DNA of 64,000 bases from CAYXDO01 sp964463485 (GTDB taxonomy: Bacteria > Myxococcota > Kuafuiibacteriia > Kuafuiibacteriales > Kuafuiibacteriaceae), in contig CAYXDO010000015.1 in assembly GCA_964463485.1 (NCBI GenBank), positions 41,826-105,825 on the forward strand, written 5' to 3'. Shown piece by piece: positions 52,251 to 60,697 of this stretch. Both the position numbers and the translations under genes were made by a program. Every line of letters starts with the position of its first letter. The first letter of the stretch is position 1. The notes below the pieces were generated by a model that was not told the origin of the DNA, ran no database searches, and was given only the letters and a program-made list of their open reading frames with translations.

Positions 52251-53693
52251 TCAGCGGCAGTCAGCCGGGCAGGTCAGACTCGATTCGCCGCCGGGATTCT
52301 CACACTCACCGTTGCCGCACTCTGCTACTTGGTAATGGACGACTACGTCCTGACCCTCGGAGGGCGCGGGCGTCAGCACCAGGTCTTGGCCATCACTCGA
52401 GACCGTGAAGTCGGACCCGTAGCTGAGTTGCCGATCTCCCAAGCTCACGCTGACCCCCTTGGGAAAGGCGGCGGGCGGATCGAGCAAAATTCTGTTCGGC
52501 ACGATGAGCTCATTGGCAATACGCTCCAGGGTGTTGGCGAACTCGGTCTGGCAGATTGAATCGACCAGGCACGCGGCCTGTTGGCCTTGCGGGGCGTGGC
52601 AGAGAGCCCGACCAAGACCCGGGGCTGCGTCGGCGATCTTCTGCTCCATGGCGACGGCGAACTCGACGTACCGACTGCCGGCCAGGGCCGAGCAACACGA
52701 CGGCGTATCGTAATACGAGCACCAGTGGCAATTTTCCCAAAACATCAGGTTCTGGTTCTCGCACCGATCGAGCGAACGGTCGCAGAACTCTCCAGCTGGA
52801 CAGAGGCCTGGATTGCTGATGCAGCCCGCCGCATGACTTCCAGGGGAAGGCGTCTGATTACACGTGTCCCCGCAGGAGGTTGGTCCGCCGTCGATGCCGA
52901 TACGGCACTGGCTTGCGGAGCCGTCGTTCCCGATCCCGCCGATCACCGCCACGCGCACCTTCGACGCCTCCTTGACGTTGAGCAGCTCGTCGACCACGAC
53001 CGCGACCGGAGTGACCTGAGGATCGTCGTCGTTTTCATCGGTGACGAAGACGACGATCAAATTCGCATCCTCGCGAAGAAATCCGGCGTTGCAGCTCTCG
53101 AGGCGATCTTTACTCAGCGCGAGCAACATCGCGCTCAACCCTTCTTCCTGTCCCGATCCGCAGGAGCCGACCCGGACGTTCCCTTTGAAGAATCGCAGTT
53201 GGTCGGCGGGGGCCATGTCGGACGTGATGATCTTGCTTCCTTCGCGGCCTCGGAAACAGCCGTGTCGCAGCTGGAGGGGCTCACACTGCGAGACGTCTGG
53301 GCTCCCTTCGAGACGGCCGTTCGGGGAGTACGTGCTCACAGCGAGTCCGCCCAACTCTCCTCGGTCGCATCGCGTCGTCTGTCCCGGAGCGCAAAGCGGA
53401 AGGTGGGCGTCCGAGACGTCGGTGGTGACGATGCCGATCTGGTAGCTGCCAGACCGGGGAAGCTGGCTGATGAAGGCTTCGAAGTTCCGCGCGAGGTTCT
53501 CCTGTTCATCGGCCATGGACCCGGAGTTGTCGACGACGAAGAGAATGTCGGCAGGCGTTGGCTTCGGTGCCGAGACGAAGACTTCGCGTTCCGTCGCCGA
53601 GCGCACCGGCGGGCGCTCGAAGTCGTAGGCAATGCAGGCAGTCAGCAATCCAGAAGAGAGGGCGGTGAGGACGAAAGGGGACTCCTTGAACAT
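52251..53693 (-). CDS. VWA-domain lipoprotein with Cys-rich tail
   Basis: A 480-aa secreted protein. ATG 53693 starts the signal MFKESPFVLTALSSGLLTAC with lipobox LTAC. The VWA domain has an intact MIDAS motif DILFVVDNSGSMADEQ near residue 50 and a matching VFVTDENDDDPQV. Downstream is a Cys-rich middle (CRIGIDGGPTSCGDTCNQ; CGNGECENPGGESS at the end) with about 24 Cys. Proteins of this layout are frequent in Myxococcota and bind other surface proteins via a metal; their partners are not known. The stop is followed by a 200-bp gap and no operon partner. Confidence 0.82.
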   Translation of the reverse strand: MFKESPFVLTALSSGLLTACIAYDFERPPVRSATEREVFVSAPKPTPADILFVVDNSGSMADEQENLARNFEAFISQLPRSGSYQIGIVTTDVSDAHLPLCAPGQTTRCDRGELGGLAVSTYSPNGRLEGSPDVSQCEPLQLRHGCFRGREGSKIITSDMAPADQLRFFKGNVRVGSCGSGQEEGLSAMLLALSKDRLESCNAGFLREDANLIVVFVTDENDDDPQVTPVAVVVDELLNVKEASKVRVAVIGGIGNDGSASQCRIGIDGGPTSCGDTCNQTPSPGSHAAGCISNPGLCPAGEFCDRSLDRCENQNLMFWENCHWCSYYDTPSCCSALAGSRYVEFAVAMEQKIADAAPGLGRALCHAPQGQQAACLVDSICQTEFANTLERIANELIVPNRILLDPPAAFPKGVSVSLGDRQLSYGSDFTVSSDGQDLVLTPAPSEGQDVVVHYQVAECGNGECENPGGESSLTCPADCR

Positions 53694-53896
53694 GCCCCAG
53701 GGTGAGGGGCTCGATGCGAAAAAAGCAAGGCGGCGAGTCTTCGCCGCCTCGGACCGAAGGTGCGGAGACTCCCTCGAGCTTGAATCTATTGAAGGCGGGC
53801 TCCGAACCCGAACGAGCGCAAGTCCCGCCGTTCGACGTGCGCGGTGGCGTCTTCGCCAACGGTGTACCGCCATCGCTGGTCCGGACCGCAACGTTC

Positions 53897-54541
53897 TTAG
53901 GCAGGCCGACCGAGCGCCGAAATCGAGATCTGTTCGGTACGACCCCGAAACGACACCTCCCGGAACGTCTCCTCGTGAGTATATCCTGAGGCTTTCAACC
54001 GATGGACGAGCTCGTACACGACGTGACGGCGTGCCTCGGATGCCGACAAGACGAGCTTCCCTCCGGGCAGCAGCAGGCCACGAGACTCGATCAGCTCGAA
54101 CAACACCGGCGGTGAGTCGGGCTCGTACAGAATATCCGAGCCCACCAAAAAATCGCTCGGACTAGCCTCTGTGATCGCCCAGTCGAGAAATCTCACCGAA
54201 ATGCCGCGCAGCCCGCTCTGTTCGATGTTGAGCGCTGCGAGCGCCAGCGCGCCCGGCTCGCGGTCGGACGCCTCCACTTCGTAACCCAGATGGGCCAGTG
54301 TGAGGCTCACCAGCGCGGGGCCGCAACCGAGCTCCTTGATTGGTGTACTCGCTGAAATTCGAGGCCCCTGCAAGAGCCACTGGCTCGTGGCGACCGCCGC
54401 CGGCCAGATCTTCGACCAGTAGCGATCGGGCTGGTTCTTCACTTCGAACAAGCGAAAAGACAGGCTCGGCGTGAGCACGACGTCGATCGGACGAACTCGG
54501 TACGCAGAAAGGGACTCCGGTAGGCTCGGCTCGCCGCCCAT
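53897..54541 (-). CDS. Class I SAM-dependent methyltransferase (METTL16/lysine-MTase-like)
   Basis: A 214-aa protein starting at ATG 54541. Seen: RYWSKIWPAAVATSQWLLQG, then the SAM loop IKELGCGPALVSLTLAHLG, the acidic tip ASDREPGALALAALNIEQSG, and FLVGSDILYEPDSPPVLFEL. The W-x-x-x-WP and D-I-L-Y-E patterns match the family that methylates lysine or glutamate side chains on proteins. It ends with GRTEQISISALGRPA. A gap of 7 bp separates it from the AI-2E-type gene, so they could share a transcript. Confidence 0.82.
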   Translation of the reverse strand: MGGEPSLPESLSAYRVRPIDVVLTPSLSFRLFEVKNQPDRYWSKIWPAAVATSQWLLQGPRISASTPIKELGCGPALVSLTLAHLGYEVEASDREPGALALAALNIEQSGLRGISVRFLDWAITEASPSDFLVGSDILYEPDSPPVLFELIESRGLLLPGGKLVLSASEARRHVVYELVHRLKASGYTHEETFREVSFRGRTEQISISALGRPA

Positions 54542-54548
54542 CGAAGTC

Positions 54549-55562
54549 TCAAACCAGCCCGCGCGTGGAGAGCTCGTCCTTGAGCCACGCGTAATAGATC
54601 GGGGCTGCGACGAGCCCGGCCACGCCGAACGCGCTCTCCATGATCAGCATCGCCGTGAGGAGCTCCCAGGCCGACGCGCGGATCGTGGACCCTACGATTC
54701 GTGCGTTCAGGAAGTACTCGAGCTTGTGAATGACGACGAGAAACACGAGCGAACCCACGGCAACGACCGGCGACACGGCCAGACTCACGACGACGATCGC
54801 GGTGTTCGAGACGAGATTTCCGATCACCGGCATGAGCCCAGCGATGAACGTGACCAGCACGAGCGTCTTCGAGACGGGTAGGTGCGCGTTCAGGATGGGA
54901 AGCAAGACGAGCAGATACAGCCCCGTGAACAGCGTGTTGATCGCGGAGATTCGAACCTGAGCGAACACGATCCTCCGAAACGCTTCGCTCAGCTTGTGTA
55001 CGCGGTCGGCGAGGGCTCGCGCCAGCGGGGCGGCCGCGTGGTGCTCGGTCACCTCACGGAGCGAGACCATGCCTCCGATCACCATACCGATGAGTATGTG
55101 AGCGAGGGTGTGGCCGGTCTTCTTTCCGACGAGCTGGATTTCGGAGGCGTGCTCGCGTAGCCACCGCGTCGCATCTTCTTGGACCGCGGCGGCGCTGCTC
55201 GGGATCCAGTTGGCCGCCCACTCGGGCAAGGAGGAGCGTGAGCCTTCGATGATCTCGGCCATCTTGGCCAGGAGCGCGGGGATGCTGGCGTCCTCGCTCT
55301 TGACGAGCCCGAGAGTCCAGACGACCGCGACGGTCACCATGGCGACCACGACGCCCACCAAAACCCCGACCGCCAACCCCTTCGACCCTTTGGTGGACAG
55401 GCGTCGCGCGAAGACGGGAGCGATCGAGGTGACGAGCTCGTGCACGAGAAGGCCCGCCACGAGGGCGGGCAGGAGATGCAAACCCAGCACACCGAGGGCG
55501 CCGATGACCGACACGCCGTAGGCCGCGTACTCGGTCCGGGTCGGCTGAGTTGCTTCGGTCAT
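54549..55562 (-). CDS. AI-2E family transporter (PerM-like)
   Basis: A 337-aa membrane protein with about eight hydrophobic helices. ATG 55562 overlaps the stop of the POT gene (TAATG). Seen: VTFIAGLMPVIGNLVSNTAI and LVFLVVIHKLEYFLNARIVG, both family signatures, and an amphipathic middle (LPEWAANWIPSSAAAVQEDA). Members are implicated in export of small molecules, including AI-2 and sodium-proton exchange, but the substrate is unknown here. The coupling to the peptide transporter gene suggests joint expression. Confidence 0.85.
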   Translation of the reverse strand: MTEATQPTRTEYAAYGVSVIGALGVLGLHLLPALVAGLLVHELVTSIAPVFARRLSTKGSKGLAVGVLVGVVVAMVTVAVVWTLGLVKSEDASIPALLAKMAEIIEGSRSSLPEWAANWIPSSAAAVQEDATRWLREHASEIQLVGKKTGHTLAHILIGMVIGGMVSLREVTEHHAAAPLARALADRVHKLSEAFRRIVFAQVRISAINTLFTGLYLLVLLPILNAHLPVSKTLVLVTFIAGLMPVIGNLVSNTAIVVVSLAVSPVVAVGSLVFLVVIHKLEYFLNARIVGSTIRASAWELLTAMLIMESAFGVAGLVAAPIYYAWLKDELSTRGLV

Positions 55563-57421
55563 TACTCGTGTTCTTCTCCGGTCATGGGAAGCTCGGGATG
55601 AATCCACTTTTTGAGCAGCGGGGTCAGCGCGAAGAGCAATACGGCCGCGATCCCGGAGGCGATGGCGATGCGGCCGAACACGTCGGCATAGACGTGCAGG
55701 GTCTCGATCGGCGGGGGAATGATCTTTTCCTCGCCTGCGGTGTGGCTCACGCCGGTCAAGGTCGCAATCAGCCCCGCGAGGTACTCGGAGAATGCAGTGG
55801 CCAGAAACCAGCCGCCCATCATCGTCGACACCATGTGGGCCGGCGACAGCTTGGTGACCATCGAGAGACCCACCGGGCTCAAGCAAAGCTCTCCGGTGGT
55901 GTGCAGCAGATACGCGAGCACGAGCCACGAAGCTCCGATCATGCCGCGAGGCGTGGCGCCCTGGGCACTCCACCAGAGCACCGCGAACCCAAGCGAGAGT
56001 TGCACGAGCCCCAGCGCGAACTTGATGGGTGTGGAAGGCTCCATGCCCAGCCGGCCCAATAAGCCCCAGAGCATCGTGAAGACGAGGCCGAAGAGGAGCA
56101 CGAAGGCTGGGTTCGCGGCCTGAAACACACTGGCGGGGACTTCGTTGCCTCCGATCCCCATCCCCACGTGAGAGGTCTCGACCGGCCAACTCACCGTCGC
56201 GGTGCGCGAGGCTCTCTGGGCCTCCTGCTTGAGCGCGTCGAGGCGATCGATGGTGAAGACTTTCCCATTCAAGACATAACCAAGCTGCTCTTGGTTCACC
56301 TCGATCGTGAGGGACTGGCCGACGTCCGCCTGAGTCACCACTTTGGACTCACGCACGCGATCCACGTTGCGGTCCGCGAAGTTGTTCATCGAGCTCCCGG
56401 CCTGCTCGAAGAACGCCCAGAACAGCATCGAAAAGAAAAACATCACGAGCGACACGAAGAGGCGGTGGCGCTCGAAGAGTTGCACCCGGAAGGCTTCCAC
56501 GACGATGTAGAGGAAGGCAGCGAGCCCGAACACGACGAGCAAGCCACCGGCCAAGCTCGAGTTGCTCACCAGAAACGAAATCACCGGAATCGCCACCAAC
56601 GTCAGCCCGAGCACGATCCCCTGGCGACGCCCGAGGCCGTCCATTTTGGGAGGCGCACCTGCGTCGTGTGGCAAGCCACCGCGTCCGAGCGCCGTCGTCG
56701 CCGCGAACGCCGAGATGATGAGCGCGATCGCGATGGGTGTGTTCACGAGCAGCATGATGGGATCGTTCCGAACGCTGCTGATCATCGTCACCGACCCCGC
56801 CAAGGCGCCGAGCAGAATCAACCCCTGTGTTACTCTCGTCGGCGCCACGAAGATCGCCAGACCGATCAACATGCCGATGGTGGCGAGCCCGAACCCATAG
56901 TGCCACCCGTACTTCTCGCCGATATACCCGCACAGGAGTGGGGCCATGGCCGCGCCCAGGTTGATGCCCATGTAGAAGATCGTGAACCCGCCATCGCGCT
57001 TCGATTTGTTGTGCGCGCCGTAGAGCGTCCCGACGATCGTCGAGATGTTCGGCTTGAAGAACCCGTTGCCGGTGATCAAGAGCGCCAGCGCCAAGAAGAA
57101 CGCGTAGGTGTTCTCGATCGTCATCATCAAGTGACCGGCCGCCATGAGAGACCCGCCGATGATCACCGCGCGGCGCTGGCCGAGGATTCGGTCGGCGATC
57201 ATCCCGCCGATGAACGGCGTCATGTACACGAGCGACGCGTAGGCGCCGTAAATCGTGTAGGCGTGTTTGTCGTCGAAGCCGAGGAAGCCTTTGGTCATGT
57301 AGAAGACGAGCAACGCCCGCATGCCGTAGTAGGAGAAGCGTTCCCACATCTCCGCGAAGAACAGGGCGAACAGTCCCGTGGGGTGGCCGGCGAATTCTCG
57401 CGGCGCGGTCGTGGCGCTCAT
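55562..57421 (-). CDS. POT family proton-dependent oligopeptide transporter
   Basis: A 619-aa inner-membrane protein with about fourteen helices, starting at ATG 57421. Seen: LFALFFAEMWERFSYYGMRA, the PTR2 signature with ExxERFxYYG, DKHAYTIYGAYASLVYMTPF and GNGFFKPNISTIVGTLY, the second signature. Members import di- and tripeptides with protons. Residues about 370-440 form an unusual hydrophilic insert (RVRESKVVTQADVGQSLTIE) between helices, longer than in E. coli DtpA. The gene diverges from imuB over about 165 bp. Confidence 0.92.
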   Translation of the reverse strand: MSATTAPREFAGHPTGLFALFFAEMWERFSYYGMRALLVFYMTKGFLGFDDKHAYTIYGAYASLVYMTPFIGGMIADRILGQRRAVIIGGSLMAAGHLMMTIENTYAFFLALALLITGNGFFKPNISTIVGTLYGAHNKSKRDGGFTIFYMGINLGAAMAPLLCGYIGEKYGWHYGFGLATIGMLIGLAIFVAPTRVTQGLILLGALAGSVTMISSVRNDPIMLLVNTPIAIALIISAFAATTALGRGGLPHDAGAPPKMDGLGRRQGIVLGLTLVAIPVISFLVSNSSLAGGLLVVFGLAAFLYIVVEAFRVQLFERHRLFVSLVMFFFSMLFWAFFEQAGSSMNNFADRNVDRVRESKVVTQADVGQSLTIEVNQEQLGYVLNGKVFTIDRLDALKQEAQRASRTATVSWPVETSHVGMGIGGNEVPASVFQAANPAFVLLFGLVFTMLWGLLGRLGMEPSTPIKFALGLVQLSLGFAVLWWSAQGATPRGMIGASWLVLAYLLHTTGELCLSPVGLSMVTKLSPAHMVSTMMGGWFLATAFSEYLAGLIATLTGVSHTAGEEKIIPPPIETLHVYADVFGRIAIASGIAAVLLFALTPLLKKWIHPELPMTGEEHE

Positions 57422-57573
57422 GGGTTCCGTCCCGTGGTACGAGCGCGCGCTAGGATCAAGTGGGAAAGCGATCGGGAGCGATGAATGCCCGGATCCTCGT
57501 CCTCGGGTCGAGGTGGACATATTCAGTCCCATACGGTGATCCGATCGCTCGATCCATCACATTTGGCCGTGAT

Positions 57574-57590
57574 ACTGAACTTATGTATGG
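57574..57590. promoter_or_regulatory. LexA-like motif across the ImuB start codon
   Basis: On the minus strand CATACATAAGTTCAG has the GTTCAG half that I recall from the Myxococcus LexA box (CTRHAMRYBYGTTCAGS); 13 of 17 positions agree. It covers the ATG at 57587, a place where binding would block the gene. The match is partial. Confidence 0.3.
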
Positions 57591-59671
57591 ATACGGTCAC
57601 ACCTCGGTATGTGGTCGTCCACCTCTTCGAGCTCCCGCTCGAGGCGGCGTTTGGGGTCTTGAGCCCGCGGAAGGGCCCGCCGAGCTGGCGGAAGAAGGCG
57701 GTGGGGGTCGAGGTCCCGGACCGGCGAGGGGCTCGTCTGGCGGCGGTGAGCTCGGCGGCGAAGAAAAAGGGCGTCGTTTCCGGGATGAGTCGCGTGGAGG
57801 CCAAGGCTCGGATTCCGGGGCTGGAGATTCTGCCGCGTGATCAGGCCGCGGAGGCACGTATGTTGGAGGCGACCGCCGAGGTGCTCCTCTCGTTCAGCTC
57901 CATGGTCGAGGTCGGATTTCCGGACCGCATCACACTCGAGATCGATCGGAGTCGGGAGGTCCTGGAGCGGCGTGGGTTGTCGACGGAGGCAGAGATCGTG
58001 GAGGCGATCGGTTCGAGAGTCACCGAGCTCGGGCATCGAGTGCGGGCCGCGGTGGCGGACGACGTAGACACGGCTCGGACGTGGGCGGTGTGCACGCCGG
58101 TGGAGCTGAAAATCATCGGGCCGGGTGAGTCTGCGACTTCGCTCGCGTCGTTGCCGCTCTCCTCGTTGGTGTGGACGGACGCGGTGGACGATCCCGAGGG
58201 TCGGGTGCTCGAGCGGTTACGATCCGTGCAGAGCTCGTTGCGAGTGCTCGGCGCGGAGACGGTTCGGCACTTGGTTTCGCTTCCTCCGGATCAGGTGAAG
58301 AGTCGCTTTGGGGATGCGGGCGTGTTGTTGCTCGATCGGGCGTTGGGACGGCGGCGGCGGCCGCTCTTATCGTTCTTGCCCAAGGAGACTTTGCTCGAAG
58401 CCATCGAGCTCGACCCTGCGGTCGAGGAGCTATCGCCGATGGTGTTCGTGTTGAAGAGGCTCTTCGATCGCCTGGAGGCTCGGCTTTCGGCGCGCGGGTC
58501 GGCGGCGAATCGGGTGGAGCTTCGATTTTCCATCGCGCCGGACCCCGATCGCCCGGTGGGTATGCCGGTGAGTCCGGTGAGACTCGAGCTCCCGCTGGCA
58601 CGGCCGACCCGGTCAGCCTCCATCTTACTTCGAATTTGTCGAGAGATCGTGAGCGCCTCGTTGCCGGGGGCGGTGTCCCGAGTAGAGGTCGAAGCCCGAA
58701 GCCCGGTGCTCTACGCGGGCGCACAGCTCGATTTGTTCACGCGGCGGGCCAAAGACGTGGAGCGCGTCGAGGAGCTCGTGGCACGTCTCTCCATGATGTT
58801 GGGGGAGCAGTCCGTATTTGCGGCAGAGCTGGTGGATACTCATCGTCCCGAGTCAGCCTGGCGAGCGCGCCCTTTCCTCGTCGACCTCGCTTTTTCCGAG
58901 CCCGCCGTGCTCGAGCCGGTTCGCTCGAGCCGAGAGACCGTGCTCGAGACGCAGAGAAAAGGGAGGAGCACGACACTCCCCGAGGTGGCTCGGGTGTCGG
59001 TGCTCGCGCTTGCCACGGAGAATCGACCCATCGACCGGCGACAGAGTTTGGCATCGGAGCAGCGGCAGTGGATCGTCGATGGACGACAGGACACGGTGAG
59101 CGGCGTGAGCGCATATTCGGAGAGACAGGGCTCGGAGAGCGACTCGGACGGAAGAGAGTGGATCGTCGACCGACGCCAACGATCGGAAAGCAACTCGGAT
59201 GGAAGAGAGTGGATCATCGACCGTCGACGAAGCTCGGAGTCCGAGAGTCAGTCCGAATCCCCATCCTCGCTCGTCGAGAAGACTCGTCTCGATGGCGAAA
59301 GACCTTCCGGTCAGCCATCGACGGCCTCCGAGCCTCCAAAGTGGCCCAAGCCCGTCAAGAAAGAGCTGGCCACCGAGCCTCGCCAGCCCCTGCCCTCTCG
59401 CCCCCTCCTGCTCCTGAACGAGCCCGAGCCGGTAGAGTTCTTAGGGGGACGCGACAACTCACCTCCGCCAGGTGCTCGAAGAATCCTGCTGTGGCGCAAC
59501 GAGCGGCTGTTGGTAAAAGACGTCGAATCCCGTGAGTCGCTCGAAGGAGAGTGGTGGACCAACGAACCTTTCCAGCGAGAATACGTGACCGTCACGGTGG
59601 AAGACGGTCGTCGGTTCTGGCTCTTCTTCGATCAGAACGGGGACGTCTTCGTCCATGGCCTCTTCGACTGA
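57587..59671 (+). CDS. imuB: DNA polymerase Y family protein ImuB with WIVD repeat insertion
   Basis: A 694-aa translesion-synthesis protein. Start ATG 57587 gives YVVVHLFELPLEAAF, where active Y polymerases have D-x-D-x-F-x-A-x-V, so it lacks the catalytic acidic residues, as ImuB does. Other parts: LSPRKGPPSWRKKA, SAAKKKGVVSGMSRVEAKAR, and a family-typical C-terminus (SLEGEWWTNEPFQREYVTVT then FWLFFDQNGDVFVHGLFD). Residues about 490-550 are a Ser/Asp/Arg-rich stretch with three copies of xWI(V/I)DxR. ImuB bridges the sliding clamp and DnaE2 in SOS mutagenesis. Neither imuA nor dnaE2 is next to it. It is alone in its transcription unit. Confidence 0.9.
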   Translation: MDTVTPRYVVVHLFELPLEAAFGVLSPRKGPPSWRKKAVGVEVPDRRGARLAAVSSAAKKKGVVSGMSRVEAKARIPGLEILPRDQAAEARMLEATAEVLLSFSSMVEVGFPDRITLEIDRSREVLERRGLSTEAEIVEAIGSRVTELGHRVRAAVADDVDTARTWAVCTPVELKIIGPGESATSLASLPLSSLVWTDAVDDPEGRVLERLRSVQSSLRVLGAETVRHLVSLPPDQVKSRFGDAGVLLLDRALGRRRRPLLSFLPKETLLEAIELDPAVEELSPMVFVLKRLFDRLEARLSARGSAANRVELRFSIAPDPDRPVGMPVSPVRLELPLARPTRSASILLRICREIVSASLPGAVSRVEVEARSPVLYAGAQLDLFTRRAKDVERVEELVARLSMMLGEQSVFAAELVDTHRPESAWRARPFLVDLAFSEPAVLEPVRSSRETVLETQRKGRSTTLPEVARVSVLALATENRPIDRRQSLASEQRQWIVDGRQDTVSGVSAYSERQGSESDSDGREWIVDRRQRSESNSDGREWIIDRRRSSESESQSESPSSLVEKTRLDGERPSGQPSTASEPPKWPKPVKKELATEPRQPLPSRPLLLLNEPEPVEFLGGRDNSPPPGARRILLWRNERLLVKDVESRESLEGEWWTNEPFQREYVTVTVEDGRRFWLFFDQNGDVFVHGLFD
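59059..59238. repeat. In-frame repeat region in imuB (51-bp units)
   Basis: Two tandem 17-residue units open with SESDSDGREWIVDRRQR and SESNSDGREWIIDRRRS; a third, more diverged copy (RQWIVDGRQD) lies about 22 residues earlier. The DNA of the two full units is nearly identical. Confidence 0.9.
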
Positions 59672-59687
59672 GTGATTCGGTTGCAAG

Positions 59688-59710
59688 GTTGACCGGCGAC
59701 GCCGCTCAAC
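59688..59710. terminator. Bidirectional hairpin between imuB and a convergent gene
   Basis: The outer stem gttga/tcaac (59688-59692 and 59706-59710) and inner stem cggc/gccg are separated by one mismatch. It sits exactly between the two convergent stops (59671 and 59714). No T-tract is present. Confidence 0.5.
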
Positions 59711-59713
59711 TGA

Positions 59714-60319
59714 TCATCGAGCGCCGGGCCCGAGCTTCTTCGTGTCGTCGTCCAGGATGCGCTGACGCTTGCCCGATCGGTTGAACTTCATCGCGTACAA
59801 AGCGCCTGCGATCGCAGCCAGAGGATTCATCACGGACAGGATGGGGGTGAGCAACACTACGGGGAAGATGGAACACAAAGCGACGTAGACCAACGCACCG
59901 GGAATGGCTTCCTTGAAGTGCCCGGCGTACAGCCAACCCATCGGACCGAAGATGAGGGAGAGTCCGCCGGATGCGAGCACGGACTTCTTGCCCGCGCTCG
60001 AAAAACGCCGCAGGTCCACCGAAGGGTCGAACCCGGCGATCGCGCCCCTGGCTTGTTGCTCCAGGCCCTTGACGCGCGATAGGTCATCCGGCGTTCGTGG
60101 TCCACTCGCCGATCGTTCTGACCCGATGACGCGATAGATCGTCTCGCCCTGATCGTCGACGTCCATGTCCAGCACACCCGAAACGACGAGCTCGTCGAGC
60201 CACGCTCTCGTCTTTTTCAGCGAGGCTCCGGTGAGGAATGCCAGGTTCGGAGTCGACATGGGAATCCGAGTCGTCATCCACACCTCGAGGACTCGCTGCT
60301 CGAAGGCTTCACGATTCAC
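59714..60319 (-). CDS. Winged-helix and TM2-like membrane protein
   Basis: A 201-aa protein starting at GTG 60319. The N-terminal 65 residues look like a winged helix (IPMSTPNLAFLTGASLKKTR, LDELVVSGVLDMDVDDQGET). Residues about 115-180 are hydrophobic with GGLSLIFGPMGWLYAGHFKE and IPGALVYVALCSIFPVVLLT, the G-x-x-G-x-x-x-x-Y-x-G pattern of TM2-type hairpins. A DNA-binding module attached to a membrane hairpin suggests a membrane-tethered regulator, but the HTH residues are not diagnostic. A -10-like TAAGCT lies 6 nt upstream. It converges with imuB. Confidence 0.55.
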   Translation of the reverse strand: MNREAFEQRVLEVWMTTRIPMSTPNLAFLTGASLKKTRAWLDELVVSGVLDMDVDDQGETIYRVIGSERSASGPRTPDDLSRVKGLEQQARGAIAGFDPSVDLRRFSSAGKKSVLASGGLSLIFGPMGWLYAGHFKEAIPGALVYVALCSIFPVVLLTPILSVMNPLAAIAGALYAMKFNRSGKRQRILDDDTKKLGPGAR

Positions 60320-60325
60320 GAGCCA

Positions 60326-60331
60326 AGCTTA
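60326..60331 (-). promoter_or_regulatory. -10-like hexamer TAAGCT, 6 nt before GTG 60319
   Basis: Minus-strand TAAGCT, six bases, then the GTG start of the winged-helix/TM gene; the same arrangement as at 31739. No ribosome binding site fits between them. Confidence 0.35.
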
Positions 60332-60402
60332 CACCCAATGGCTGTCAGATCAGAAGCTCGACGGGACCTTGGACCTCGCGAGACCCAAGCGAGTGAGCAA
60401 AA

Positions 60403-60425
60403 GCCCGGTCGGTTCGGGACCGGGC
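60403..60425 (-). terminator. Rho-independent-type terminator on the minus strand
   Basis: Arms gcccggtc (60403-60410) and gaccgggc (60418-60425) pair perfectly with a 7-base loop. The + strand has AAAA directly to its left (60399-60402), which is TTTT on the minus strand after the hairpin, as in an intrinsic terminator. No protein gene on the minus strand lies upstream of it. Confidence 0.6.
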
Positions 60426-60697
60426 CCGCACCGGTTCGAACCGAGGATCTCGCTGATCGGCATTGATCATTACACGAAGGCGACGCGGTCGAGACCATCG
60501 AGATCACCGGCGCGGCAAAAATTTCGGCGCCAACTCAGACGACCGACCAAGGCGAGCGCTCGAGCAACCCAACGCGAAGCTCCTCACTCACCCGGGCGCT
60601 ACTCAGGGCTCGGGTGGTCCCGAATCGCTCCTGATCGATACGATGATCCTGCGGTCAGCTTGATTTTTTCGCCAGGCGAGGTCAACGATCCGCGATC

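Larger units (their letters stand above)
60320..60697. other. Intergenic region of 378 bp with a hairpin but no gene
   Basis: No coding frame with recognisable content is found on either strand. The region contains one strong hairpin (60403-60425) facing the minus strand, a perfect 12-bp palindrome cggttcgaaccg and an AT-rich run at 60661-60669. It probably holds the promoters of the genes on both sides and perhaps a small RNA. Confidence 0.5.

Noticed and set aside
60426..60500. A possible tRNA on the minus strand because of TTCGAAC
   Set aside because: The T-arm stem does not pair and no acceptor or anticodon arm can be drawn; the sequence is a simple palindrome cggttcgaaccg.
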